Assembly (NCBI RefSeq): GCF_009870125.1
Contig: NC_046683.1
Coordinates: 16,005,001 to 16,069,000 of the forward strand
Length of the DNA stretch: 64,000 bases
From: Drosophila pseudoobscura
Lineage: Eukaryota > Arthropoda > Insecta > Diptera > Drosophilidae
Direction of reading: 5' to 3'
Part shown: positions 22,523-35,963 of the stretch, piece by piece
Layout of the letters: each line of letters opens with the position of its first letter
How positions within the stretch are numbered: position 1 is the stretch's first letter
Notes under the pieces: model-generated
The model's input: the letters and a program-made list of their open reading frames with translations, nothing else
Database searches by the model: none
What the model was told of the DNA's origin: nothing
Made by a program: the position numbers and the translations under genes

Positions 22523-25500
22523 GTCTCTTCGCGTAGATATTTTGGGACGTATCCCTCCCACTTCTTCTCCTCCTCCTCAAAGTTCCGATTGAATTTCATG
22601 CGAGCCGAAGGACTCTTCCTCCCTGTCCTGTCCAACTTGCGTGCGTGAATTGAAAGTTTCCTGCGATTGCAATGAGCTGAGTACTGGGAGGGAATTGAAT
22701 GGAATAGGGATCGGGATTGGATGGGAGATAGAAATGTGATGGAAAAGATACAAAGGTACAAACAGTGAACAATCCATTAACGCAGAATTAGTTCCTTCGT
22801 GTGTAAGTACAAGTCTCACTTGTGCTATCATTAAATCATAGTAAAAACAATTTAATTTACGTGTGAAAAAATTCAAAAGAAATATACATGCAAGTGAGGG
22901 CTGATTGAAAGTCCACGCAGTAAGGCAAAAACAATTAGCTGTAGCCCAATAGCAGGCACCAGGATTGCGAACAAAAGTGAAAAATGAATTCAATTGATGG
23001 CTCTCTTCCCGTCCTTGCGAGTGCGAGTGGGAGTATCTGCCCCCAGCAGTCAGCAGCACTCTCAAATCAGGAATCATGTGTGCCCCAGCAGCCATCATTC
23101 ATCCAGCTAATCGTGGGATGGGAGGCGGAGGCGGACAGGGTGGACAGGGGCAGCATCTGATAGGCCCCACGTTGTTGGCCCAAGGCAAATCTATGGCCGG
23201 TCCATGAATGCTCGTTAAGGTCGTGAGAGATGCGAAAGGCTGTCCTGTTCTGTGACTTGCACTGTGATCACAGTTCAGCAGACAGTACAACCAAAGACAG
23301 TGTAAACAGTTGGAGGTGCAGTGCACACATATTTATTTGGTACACGATTTTGTCAGGGTGGATTTTCTTCCATCAGATTATAAAAATGGAAAATTCTTCT
23401 TATAATGTGCCCAATATCAGTGAAATGATCTTGCCATCTCCATCTTGCCAGTCACTCTGATTTCACAGAGGCGTAAAAAAATCGCCATAGGCTTGATTGC
23501 CGTTACCACATAACCTTCCCATACCTGGCTGTCTGGCCAAAAGGACAATGGCCGATATGCAATGCAGACGCTTTCATGCAGCCACCCAGTTCATATCCCA
23601 ATCCTCCTCCTTCTTTGGCGTGTCCGAGCGTGGCTCCTCCGCTATGACGATGTCGCCATCATCATCGCCATCGTCATCGTTTGCCTCTGAATCAGAATCT
23701 GCCTCTGACTCTTCTCCTTCTGCTCTTTCGCTCCTGATGTTGCTGTTGTTTTGGGGCTACTTGTTTATGCATGTCATTGTTTGCATGCAAATTTTGAGCA
23801 GCCTACAACCTGGAGCCCATCTCCGTCGCCGTCGCCGTCTCCTCACCTGAACCTGAACCAGATTTCCCCCGCATTCGACTCGATTCTCATTCCACTGCCA
23901 CAACTTCTTTAAAGACTTAAAGCCAAAACGTCTGAGACGAAACAATGTACTCGGAGTCGGAGTCGTAGTCGTAGTCGTAGTCGGTGCCGATGCCGATGCC
24001 AGAGCAGGAGTTGTCGTCGTCGTTGACGTGCTGGGAGATCGCTGGTCGGTCGACGGCTGGGCTGCCATTTTAATTGAATTATGGCGGGGCAGGCAACTTC
24101 AAAGGAGCGCTGCCTGCCTGATAAGAACAAAAGTATGTTTGCAGCATGGAATTTCCCTTGCCCTGCTCTGGAGTTCAGGGTGAGGGTCTTTCAAATTAGA
24201 AAATGTCTACACAGTGACTCTAGAGCTGAGAAATGGGAAACGTGATACGTACGTGGTAATATGGAGACTTGCGATTGATGGTATACCAATTTGGACATAC
24301 TCGAAGGTTGGATCATGGCTGATAAAGGACACAGAAATCATTAAATCATTATTTTAAAAATGAAGGAAGTCAAAGGATTCAAGTCAGGAATTATTAAAGT
24401 GTGTGTTCCAAGAAGAAGTTCCAGTTTTTCATCGCATTTCGCTTCATTATACTCCAACATTCCTTGCAACATTTTCGCATTGTCTTGATGCCACTGTGGC
24501 AGCATTTTTTGAGCGCTAGCCTCGCATTTCAGGCGTGTTTGGCTACGTGAGCGGCTAGCCGAGGCGTGGCCCAGGCCCAAGCCCAAGCCCTGGCTCCGAG
24601 GATGTGGGTCTTGTTCTGGACCTGTTGCAGGCACACGCCAGCTCTGGCTATGGCGCCCCCCGGCGTGGGGCGTGGAGTGCAATGGAGGAAGTAGTAGATG
24701 AGCAGCAAACGAAGAAGAAGGAGCACCGCAAATTATGCCAAGAAACTTGTTAAACTTATTAAAACGAAACCTCGGCGTTAAGTTGCCAAGTGCAAATACA
24801 CATGCTGGGATAGAACACTGGAGCTGGAGCTGGAGCTGGTGCTGGTACTGGGTCTCCGCCCACCGCCAACACCCCCTATGATAGCGCCTCATGAGCCAAC
24901 AAAGTGGCGAATGAGAATGGAGGAGCAGCAACAGGAGTCTGGGGACTGGAGAACCGGAAAGAGAAAAAGGGAACCGGAAGTAAGTGCTAGATTTGCCAGG
25001 CCGACGCACAGCGAGCGGTAAACAAGTGGGCGTTTTGGCATTACATGTGTGTGGGCGTGGCACGTGGGCGGATATATTTATTTATATATGAATGTGTGTG
25101 TGTGTGTATATGTATTTGTGACAATTAAAACACAAGCGGAAGAATATACTTGAAAGGAGGAGAGCGGGAGAGTGAGAGACCGGGAGAGTGAGAGACAACT
25201 TGCGGTTTGGCGGCTGCGTTGCTGGGTTTTTGTTGCAGTAGCTATCATTTACTTTGTAGCCGCAACAGCAGCAACAACAAATGCAGCAACAGCCAGCAGC
25301 CAGCAACAGCAACAATCGGTGCAAAGAAGTTTTGCGGCGAAACTTTTCACCCAAGTTGAAATCTCAGCCATGTCGTAAATATCGAGGGAGACACTCAAAC
25401 AGCAAAGACGAGAGCTGCATTTCCCCTCCACCCGAAGGCCCCCTGACTTCAGCCCCAGTAGCCGCCACCTAACACCCAGGTTTCCCTGCCTAACACCACC

Positions 25501-25601
25501 CCAAGTATATCCATCTTGGCTGGCATCTTGAAGCTGAATTTTATGAGAGACCCAAACAAAATGGGAAAACAAACGAAATTCTCGAGATGAGTGGAGCCTT
25601 A

Positions 25602-25640
25602 CAGAGAGAGAGAGACAGATTCTCTCTCTCTCTTTCTCTC
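25602..25640. repeat. GA run facing a CT run (inverted repeat)
   Basis: AGAGAGAGAGAGA is followed after a few bases by TCTCTCTCTCTCT, so the two arms can pair as a hairpin of about 12 bp. Confidence 0.8.
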
Positions 25641-28600
25641 TACTGACACTTGACGAAGTTCATTTGCTGCAAGCTGAAGAAGCAGTATAATTAGCCATGA
25701 GATAAAAGTCAAGCACAAATTAAATGGGAGCCCCTTCCACTGTCACTTCCCCTTGCCGAGCAGCGGGAGATGCTGAGAGATCTGTGCAGACAGCAGACAT
25801 CACAGAGAGAGCAGAAAATTATGGTCGGATTAAGCTGCGGGAGAAAACTGTTGAAGGAAGAGACTTCCCTGCTGAAGAGACACGGCAGTATCTTACTGAC
25901 TGAGTGGCACCGTCTTCGTGCTGGAATTTATTGCGTGCACTTGGAAAATCTATCTATGAAAATGTCAGCCTCAAGCTTAACCTTTTAAAGGTGTATTCTC
26001 CTGATGGGAAAACTTTCTTCAGAGGTCCCCTTATTATTATCATTATCATTGAATTTCATTCAAAATCAATTAACCCAAAATGTATTGTCTTTGGTCCAAA
26101 AGCAAGAGCACTTTCTCTGACCACAAGGAACCAAACTACGAGCCAAAGAAGTTTCTCAAACTTTGACCACAAAAATTTGTGACTAATTTCCCAAAAACAA
26201 GAAAAAATAAATGAAAACTAAAGGGAAATGAAAGGGGGGAAATTCCAAATTGAATCGGAATCAGCAGAGGAGGAACCGCATCACCAACTTTACACAATTT
26301 ATCATTGCAATCAGGGGAGGGAGTCCCGAATGATTTGCCAACTCATCGAGGAGCAGGCTCCGCTGCAGGCTAGCACCTTCGTGATGCCTTGGCCAAAAAT
26401 TGCATTACGCATACGCCACGTGACCCGCCTCTCGTCACGTGCCTGGCCACAGAAAGATTTGTTGCACAATGTGGTTTCTGGCCCTTCTTGGCCCTGCCCT
26501 GCTCCGCCCTGCCCTCCTGGCATTCCATTCCACTCGAGTCTAATGGGGTGGATTCCATTCCGTTCTATTCTTTTCCGCCTTCTGGTCTTTGTCTTTGTTT
26601 TTGCCTCTGCATCTGGCCCTGGATCTGCCGAGGCAAGTGTTGCAAATAATTGCCAGACGAAATGAATGTCCATATGCAGACAGAGCCGAGCAGAGCAGCA
26701 GGGCTGAGGCAATGGCAGAATCAGAGGCAGCAGACGGAGTGTGGCAGCCGAGAGTCAAGTGGCAAGGCATTAAGTTGCCAGGGGGGTGCAGGAGGTGAAA
26801 TGGTGCGATCCGAAGGCGTTGTTGAGCAGCAGCAGATGTCATTGTGTTTGTTGACTTTTAATGCCGTCTGGATGGGTTTCCGTCGGCTTTTCCTTTTTCG
26901 CCGTGCTTTTCCCTCATTCCTTCCGTCATTTGGTTTTTGTCACATTACGTAAAACCGCAGACCGAGCGGACGAGCGAGCGTCCCAGGAATCGATGCCATC
27001 GCTGGCTGTCGCCACATTCATTAATCAACCGGCGTCTGCGACGAAGAAGGCCGTTTGGTTGGGTGGATGGGTGGTTGGGTGGTTGGGGCATGGTGTCATC
27101 ATCTACTATACGGGAGTATCCATGGCAGAACAAATGAATGTTGGACATTGATGGTGACAGCTTCGTGTTTATAATTACAAAACCCCGAAAACCAGCAACC
27201 GAATGCCGACAAACTTTGATTCCCGAGAGCTTGATGACATTAATGAGCAGCAACTGCCTCCATTGAACCCGGCTCACACTCGTAGTCGTACTTCTTTCGC
27301 TGTGACTTATTGCCGTGCTGCCAGAAGTATTCTTGAAGGGTTTCCTCCTTCTGGACATTCCTTCTTCGTTGGCTACGTAATTAATACGCCCCAGTCGCAG
27401 CCCCAGTCGCAGCCCAGAAGGATTGCGGAGGAGAGTAAAAGTGTGGACACTCATACGCCCCGTTGACGCCCGCTCACGTGCCCAGCCCTTAACCAAACGG
27501 AAATTTCAATCACGCCTTTAACCCTTGCACAATTGCAAACTGCACCGAAATAATGACAGGCAGAATGGAATGGATTTTTGCTACTCACTTTTGTTCTTGT
27601 TTTTGTTTTTGTTTTTGGCCTCCTCTTGCGTGACTCACGAATTCTCGAATCGTAAAGGAAACAGAACGGACCGGACCAGACCGGACCGAAAGCGTGCTGG
27701 AAATTGAGTAAAGTGAAAAAATATTTTTGCGGATGTATGGACAGAAAACAGTTAAAGCGGAATGCAGACGCTGGCATGAGACGATTACAGGTTTGAGACT
27801 TTTTCTATTCAAATATCAATGCACTTGCTGGCGTTTAAGTAAGGGCTATCCAATTGAGATCGAAAATAACTGTGGGTAATAACTTTCTTTCAACTGAACA
27901 CCTTACATACTCTTATATTTTTTGCGTTTTCATTAACCTTCACACTGTGCAACCAATGAACAATTTTTGAGGGAAAACTATAAAACTCATTGTATTTTAT
28001 ATTGTTCCCCCCTTTGCTCAACTCTTCTGCCCGGCCATTAGGTGGAACAAATTTTGCAGAGGAAAATGGTGGGGGAAAGAAAGAGAAAAATGTGAAAGGG
28101 AGCCGCACAACAATAAGAACGAAAAAGAAAACCCCCAGAAGGAAACACGACAGAAGCCGACAAAAAGTTGAAGTTGAAGCTTGAACACCGAACACCAAAG
28201 AGAAAAGAGAGGGTCAGAGAGGGGTGGGGGAGGGGGAGTAGGCCCTAAAGGGGGTCTGAAACGGAGGTTTAGGAAGCACAAGTTGTACGACTAAACTTTG
28301 CACTAAACATCCGGCAGCCAAAGAGGAAGGCAGCTCAGCCAGCTCTGACGTTGGCAGGCATTTTCATAAAATTAAACACAAAAATGTTGCTCTGCAACGG
28401 ATTCGAAATGGTGATCGAAGTTCGTCGGAGGGGGCTGCGCTTTGGGGTACCAGAGCCTCAATAATAGAAAAATATTCAACAAGAGTTTACAATGTTGCGG
28501 TGATGTATGTGCATCGTTCAACGTTGAACGCCATGAGCCATGAGCCATCAGCCAGGAGTCGGCTCTACTCGGTGGTAAAACGAGTAAGAGCAGTATAAGG

Positions 28601-29599
28601 AGGCGTAGGACAAGACTGAGAAAAGGTTCTACAAAATGTTTTAACACGCACATCCAGCAGATGTACAGCAGGGTGATGGTGAGGCGTAGATGAGTGGAAT
28701 GCAGGTATGGTGAAAGGGCGTTCTTTTAAAGTTTTGCACCTATTGGCAAGCATAACCCCCGACATCTTAACCCAAAAGCTGGATCTGGTTCATCCGTTTT
28801 CTGTTCTCTTCTGTTTTTTCCTGTATATATTTTCCCAGTCAGGCATTTCTCTATCCCCAAGATTCTTTGGATCTCTTATCCAATGGCTACTTTTTGTATC
28901 ATTAATGTTTTAGTCATTGATCTTTCTGATCTTTTGATATATCAGGTATCTATGATATTTGATATGATCAAATATTCCATTTGATTTTTAAATTTAAATT
29001 TATTAAAGCTAATTCATTATTTTTCTGGTCTGCCAAACAGTTGTCCTTCTGGGTCCTGGGGCCACCGACGATGTCAAGGCCAACAACTGGAACAGGGCGA
29101 GGCAGGGAACGCACATTTTTTCTGAGAGCTTCACATGTGTATGTGTGTGTGCCCATAACCCGCTTCTGTGGCAAGTTGTTAAATGGTACTGACACTCGAC
29201 CCGCCCCCTAACACATTTATAAATATTTATATGCTCTGTGTGTGGGTGTTTGTGGGTGTGTGTGTGTGTGTCGGCTCCTACATCATTTTTTTTTCGGTGG
29301 CTGTCCTTCAGCTCATAATCCTTTTTTATTGCAAATGACCACGCTAACTCGACATCGTGCGAGCGGCGGGGGTGTGGCACTTTGGTCTGCTCATGAGGCT
29401 CATCAACAAGTTCATTTTACGGTCAATTCATTAAAAACAAAAAAAGAGCACAGCGGTGGAGAGAACAAGCTTTTTCACTTGTTATATGTTTTCTCTCCTC
29501 ATTATACCCTTCACACACCCTGGGGTATGCAGATGTTTGCTACTGCCATCAACAGTCGTGTGCGGATGGGGCGGCTGTTTCCATCTGTCTGAAGTGGGT

Positions 29600-29860
29600 T
29601 CGTGTGGCTAGGATACTGTGTTCCACTCGGAGGTTCATTTTGTACAGCCTATTGGTCAAAATCGGACTATTATCCTATATATATCGAAGATAAATCCACA
29701 AACAGATAGTATCCGGGGTGCAACATATCATATGAGGTTCCACGACATTGAGAATTTATTTATTTATTTTTTTGAAATAGCTTACAGAACTATATTGTCT
29801 GCAGAATGACCACGATCGGTTGCTATTTCAAATATGTTTATTTATCATTATAGGTATCGA
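29600..29860. mobile_element. degraded repeat remnant
   Basis: Phrases such as TTGGTCAAAATCGGACTAT (29651-29669) and ACGATCGGTTGC (29812-29823) resemble the internal parts of old INE-1-like repeats that I know from Drosophila genomes. No ends or target-site duplications are visible. The assignment is tentative. Confidence 0.3.
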
Positions 29861-30247
29861 TTAATAATCAATCGAAATCTCTCGAATCTGGGATCCATTG
29901 GTTACGGTATGGTCTCATTGGTACCCCTGAAGGGTGTCGCTGGCTTCTATCATGTGAGGCTGAAGCTTTCGATGTTGACTTTTTATTACAATATTTAGTT
30001 GGGGTCAGGGGAGGTTGGGCTGGTGGAGTGTCGTCGGGGTTGGAGTCTTGTAGGTGTGGCACATGTGTGTGTTGACCCTGTGCTCGGTTGTGCGTGTGTG
30101 GGTGTGCGTTGACCCTCATTTGCTGACATTTAGTGGCAGTTTCCAGAAACAGTGTCAACGTTTCTCGTCCATGTGTGTGTGCGTCATGCTAAACATGTCA
30201 ACCTCTCGGGCCTCACCTCAAAGAAAAGTTTTTTATTATTATTATTA

Positions 30248-30300
30248 GTATACCCTCACAGAGGGCTTTATGATTTTGACCAGATGTTTGAAAAAAGCCT
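30248..30300 (+). mobile_element. short INE-1-like tail fragment
   Basis: GTATACCCTCACAGAGGG is followed by TTTATGATTTTGACCAGA. This matches in layout the common Drosophila phrase of a TATACCC...AGAGGG hairpin followed by a T-rich 'attttg(g/a)ccaga' stretch. Judged from memory. Confidence 0.4.
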
Positions 30301-33300
30301 TCAAATCGTGTCATCATTTCAACAAATGCCAGCAGCTGTCACAGGGCGTTGATCGGTGGAATAAAGACTCGGAGTGAAATACTTATTACAAAAATCATTA
30401 GACATATCCATTAGCAGTTTTTGCATTGAAACGGTGCGATTCAAAAGGGCAAAAAAAGATACCATTTTTACGTTTAGTTTTTTCCCTTTGGTTTTTTTAT
30501 TTATTTATTTATTTAATTTTCGCCTTCCCCCTTGACTGCTGTTTGGCTTCTGTTTGGCTTGGCTTTAATTTTATGATTATTGTTTTCCCCCTCCCCTCTC
30601 CCCCCTTTCCGCTCTCCAGCTCTCTCTTGCCGTCCTCTCCGTCCTCCCTGTCGCACACCTTTTTGGCCTTGTCTTTGTGGCTGGCTTTTGTTCATTTCTT
30701 AAGTGGCGCTTTATAATGTTGACAGTTTTATTGAGGCGCAAAATGTGTTGGTCATTTTTCGCCTTTCTCTTGTTATTGCTTCTTCAATCTGCCCCCAAGG
30801 ACCCCCCTGCAGAAATTCATTCAGATAGGTATGACAGAGGATTCCGAGGCTCTCGTGTTCTCGGGCTTTCGGGCTCAGGTTGGATAGCTCTTTGGGCGAG
30901 GCCCTGTTGAGGTTGAGGTTGAGGTTTCCGTTTGGCTGCGGCGGAATGGTCTTATTTGCTCAAGCCCCAAGTCCCAAACGATCTGGGGTAAGCTATAGCC
31001 CCGGCTTATATCCCTTCATTTGGCAAATAACAGATTTCATAGCATACTTTCGAGGCCAAATTGCTTGGCTAACAGGGCTCTTGAATCGCTTGAACCGCTT
31101 GAGGCTGCACTGTAAGCGGCTCCTGGTAAGCGTTCTCTGAACGGCTTAAATACGTGCATACAATGGCCCATCTGCGGGCTTATTTCGGTTTATCTTTAAT
31201 ATATATATTAATGTTTTTATTTTTCACCTTTTTTCGATTTTGTAAGTGGTTCCTCGACCAGAGTTGCAGCAATTTTGAGCTGAAATAAAAATCATCACAT
31301 ACATTTCCGCTTATTAGCTCTCTCTCATTCTTTCGCTCCTTGATTACCTGTGTGGGTGAAGGAAACCAGCAGCCTCTCCCTACTCCGGGTAATGACAAAG
31401 TTTCCACATTAGCAAACAGAAACTGTGGCATATATTTTGGGGGCTTCATTATCCACCTCTTCCTTCCACCCACGCTCCGCCTTCCTGCCACCACCGATTA
31501 TTACTGTTGTTGTTGTTATCCTTCTTCCTTATTTTTTGTATGATTTTACGGCTCATTTGGTTTTATTAAAATTTGCACGTTTTTCACGCTTATCAAACGA
31601 GAAGCGAACCGCTCTTACAAGCTTTGATTGTGCCAAAAACCCACAAGACCCCAAAGACCCCAGCACCCCAAGACCCAAGGCTCAGCACAGACCCCTCCTC
31701 ACACATACACACATACACTCCCTATGTGTGAAAGGGGGGAGAGGCAGACAGCATCCCTTATGTGAGCTTTTGCTTTTATGCTAATTTCTAAAACTGAAAT
31801 GAATAAATGTCTTTCGTTCTGGGGTTTCGGTTGGGGTTCTCTATCTCTCTTTCTCTTTTTCCTTTGCCTTTATTATTGTTATGGAAATTTTTATAGTTTC
31901 CCCATCATTTAGTCGGTGGAAGCCACCATCACCCCCCCTCCACCACGCACACATAAAAGACAGACACGGAACAGACACACACGTACACAAAAGCGAACAA
32001 TGTCTAAACGCTTTTTCAATTCAAAAGTTGGCAACAATTTTTTCATGTTTGGAACCTTTTCTGTGGCCGAAGTTGAACATTTAATTTTCATTGTGGATGG
32101 GTGTTGACGGAGAACGAACGACGAAGGACGGCACCGAGTTGAATATATTATGGGTCTAAAAAATTGAAGGGGGAGAGGAAAAGAGGTGAACCCTTCCTTT
32201 TTTTCTGTCATTTGTTCTAAGAGAATTGTATGCAATAAATAAAAATTACACGTTCAACAATTTCTATCTCGCCTCTGTGATCTCGCTCTCTCTCCCTCTC
32301 TCTCTTCGAACCCATAGACCATCGCCTGCCCCGTCATTTTCTATGGGAAAAAACCCCTTTGTTGCCCTGTCTTGTAGCCTTCTAATTGGATATGTTCGAC
32401 GTCGTCTTTGACTTTGGCGTTTGACTTGAGTTTACGGCAAACAACGATGGGAAATTCCTTCGACCGGGACAGGGGGTTAGCCGACCGATGTAGGATTCCC
32501 AGATAACGGAGGATACTGGGGGATACCGTAAGAAAAATGTCGCTGCTGGCAACTCTTTCGTTTTTTTTTTTTCTGTTTTTCTGATACCATCTCCCTTTCT
32601 CCTTTGTTGGGGCAACCCTGATGGGGCAATCAGAACTTATGTTTACCCCAATTAAGGTGAACACGAGACCGTTTTTGCGATCCAATGAGTTAGAAACAAG
32701 ATAAAGGACCAAAAGCCTGAACAATAAACCCAAAGAGCTCCAGCCGAGCTCTCTGCCCACACTCGATCCCCGGGCACTGTTCCTCTGTCCTCGGCCCTCG
32801 GCCCGGGCTCCGGCTTCAGCTCCTGGCCATATTCCCGCTGAGTCGTTACCCGCCTGCTGTCATGCATGTTTATGTGTCCTCATCCTTATCCCCATACTCT
32901 CCCTCGTCCTCGTCCTGGTCGGCGTTGCGTCGCAGCAGGCACAACAATGCCCCAAGAGCTGAAACCCGGGAGAGGGTTAAGGGCTGCAGGAGGGAGTAGG
33001 ACCAGAAGGACCAGCCCTGAATGCCGAAGCAATGATTAAAAATTGTGCAAGCGTGTGGCGGCCAGCGATGTCGATTGTGGTTCAACTTTCAGCTGGAAAC
33101 TGTGGCATCTCACGAGGGGAACGGCGCGGCGCACTGCCTGGATGTGAATGGGAATGGGGATGGGCATGGGCATGCGAAGCCAAGAGAGCTTTCATGGTAT
33201 GGTGACACGGGATGGTAGATGGCATGGCGCGTGGGCCAACATTTTCGATGGCAAAGTCGCAAAATCCAAAAACCAAAGTCGTTCGCTTTTATTGTCATTT

Positions 33301-35963
33301 GTATGCGTGTGGGCCAGCTAGCCAGCCAGCCAGTCAGTCAGCCAGCCAGCGCCATTGAGTTGCCCCGAAATGGAGCCGAGCCAATTCTGGCGGAGCGGCA
33401 GCTGCCAAGCCGCCTAAGCCGGCGGCCACTCGAGATGCGAGCGTGAGGTGAGGCGATCGTGATTGGGCTTACGGGAGGCTATTGCAACTTACAGAAGATG
33501 GGGGAATATATTATTCTGAATAAGCCCATGGGAAAACACTTTATCAACGCCCAGGAAAGAGTCGATATCGGGCTTGGATTCAAGCGGAGATGAGGCTGTG
33601 ATCTTAATTGGAAATAACTTGGAAAATTACAGCAACTGAGCTGGACAAAATATTGATATAGATAGTTGTCGTTCAGCTTAAGGATGGCTGCTTTAGAAAA
33701 AGATATAAGGATCCTATGCACTCACAATCCTAAACGCTGGACGATTTGATCCGAATCAAAGATCTATGAGCTGCGAAAGTAATTCAGCTTTCATCTGAAG
33801 GTAGCCCCAAATCTTAGGTCAATATCTTTTGAAGCTAATTTGTATCCATTTGGATCTGCTCGTGACTCACGTGCCTTGTGAGCCGTGTGCATTGGCCAGC
33901 CTAAAGGCTGAAGGCTGAAAGCCATTACCTCTTTCGTTCTGCAGAAAACTTGCAGCGAACATGAGCCGCTCCTGCCTCGAAATACTCATTAGCAATAACG
34001 ACCCACCACCACATTGGGGCGAGTCAGGATACGGATACCATACCATACCATACCAGCTGTGTCCATGTCGATGTTTGTGTCGATGTCTATCTATTGTCAA
34101 CCATCAGCCACGCATGCAGCCCACAGATCAAAGCCCCATCGAGTAGAATAGAGATGGGGGGAAGATGCTGAAGCATTTGCCAGGCTCCTGTTTGGTTTTA
34201 ACCGGACGATGGAGTGGGGGACGATGGTGTCCCCGATTGGGGCTGGGGCTGGGGCTGGGTATGGTACGATGCCTACGACGGCCTATCTGCGTCTTTCCAC
34301 TATTTACACAGCTCATTTTATCTAGTTCGATTGGCAATTTATCTGAAAATGTTTTGTCTGCCACACGGGGCCTCGCATCGGTGTTTACCTCAGGCTTCCT
34401 GAGCAACCTTCCCTCACCCTCAACGCATCTGCTTGTTTGGCCCTATAATTGGACCTTGTTGAGGAGAGATTGACGGAGAAAGTTGTGCCAGACGGTGGGG
34501 GTAAATATCGGTTTTTGAATCTTAATTTCTTTGAACGAACGAACGCAAAATCAAAGAGGCTGCCAGCTAAAAGTTAACTAAGCAGAGGCTACCCCCACTG
34601 GCACCCACTGGCACCCACTGGCACCCACTGGCGCCCAGTGGGCTCACCTTTCCCTCTTCCGTCTTCCTCCTACATGAATGTACGGAGAGCGAGGGAAACT
34701 CGCTACAAATGGAAATTTTGTCAAGCTCGAAATCCTTTTATAATGACAAAAGGTTTCCACCTCTAAGCCGATTACACCAAAAGCAATAGGGCCTACTCCA
34801 GCACCAAGGACAGGGCATACTTACAGACACCGGGTCTTACCAGGGGAACGGAACCCAGAGGAAAACGGAAAGTGGAAACTGGAAACTGGAAAGTGGCAAG
34901 GGTTAAGAAGAAACTTACCCGGTTGCGGTGCCTACTTACGTAATTAGTTTGAGCGGGCCGCAGGGAAGGTCTGCCTCTGCTCCACTCAGGCAGAAGGAAA
35001 AGAAATTCGAAAATGAATCTTTAATTGCAACTGGCAATCGGACAGAGTCTTTATCTTGGGAAGTTTTGAAGTTGTGAAGTTTTTGAAGAGCCAAGCCAAG
35101 GCACTTTTAGATCGGTTTGCATAGTGATCGGCTATATTCCTTGATGCTTTTCCAGGAAAACACATACCAAGGATAATTGAAACCAGTCGGGACGTTGTGT
35201 GTCGTGCCCCTGTGGCTGTTTTATTTGTATGTACATTTTACAATATATTTCAAATTTAATGATAATATTAAATATATGTAAAGGCCGCAACATTCTCTTT
35301 TTATTTGTCTCTTTGTGCGCTTGTCGCAAAAGTGCCAGAAATATCTCTACCTTTTGACTTGAAAGATCCTGCGAAATGAAAGATCTTTCAAAGGGTTACA
35401 TTTTCTGGTTTTAATGTGTTTTTTTCTGTAATTTATTTCTTGTATTTAACAAAATGTATGTCTGTTTGTGTGCGTAGGTGTCGTAGTGCTCCAATACATG
35501 GGGTAAAAAAAAAAAAAAAAAAATACATATCTCAAACGAAAGTTTTCGATCATTATTTTTTTTTACTACCACTAACGCAAGCCCTCATGTGAAGTACAAA
35601 GCATCTGTGGCACAGTGTAATAATTTTCGAGTGATACAATTGTTTACTGAATGTCTAAACATGAATTTTGTGAGTTCTTTTGTGGCCTTTTGGGTCAGTG
35701 TATCTCCTGGTATGTGTATGTGTATGTGTATGTGTGTAGCAGCAAAAATGTCCAAGAAAATGCATTCAAATAGAACGAAAACTTTCCATCACAGTTGCGG
35801 CGTTCATTTGTATGCATATTTAGTGTTCGTGTATGTGTATTAATGTGTGCGTGGAGACAGTGGATCCGTACACATATGCATAGTGTGTGTGTAGGTGGTG
35901 TGCGTTGATCTCTGTAGGCGTAGATCCTCCACATCTTTGGCGGAACAGATTTGCTTAGGCAGC
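30301..35963. other. non-coding stretch
   Basis: No supported gene. Contains a (T/A)TTTATTTATT tract (30497-30515), CCAGC/CAGT tetramer runs (33315-33350), four ACCAT units (34035-34054), a 10-bp minisatellite (34593-34638), a poly-A run (35504-35522) and GTATGT repeats (35710-35735). It is the right part of the 31 kb gene-free interval. Confidence 0.5.
34593..34638. repeat. 10-bp minisatellite, unit CACCCACTGG
   Basis: About four and a half tandem copies of the same 10-mer, the last one diverged. Confidence 0.9.

Larger units (their letters stand above)
16641..29599. other. long non-coding stretch
   Basis: 13 kb without a supported gene. Longer frames here (for example 17640-18086, 22577-23098 and 24341-25063 on the minus strand) are in low-complexity or homopolymer-rich DNA and have no domains or promoters. 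Notable items are microsatellites and hexamer runs (GGCTAT/GGCTCT at 19006-19100, CCAACA at 20608-20690, GTAGTC near 23965), which are listed separately where strong. Regulatory DNA or a long intron is likely but not demonstrated. Confidence 0.5.

Noticed and set aside
22577..23098. 173-codon minus-strand frame
   Set aside because: No recognisable motif; contains a repetitive Pro-Ile segment from GGGATC-like repeats. Likely chance.
24341..25063. 240-codon minus-strand frame
   Set aside because: Low-complexity Leu/Gln/Ser segments, no domain, no promoter, and the composition changes along its length. Likely chance.
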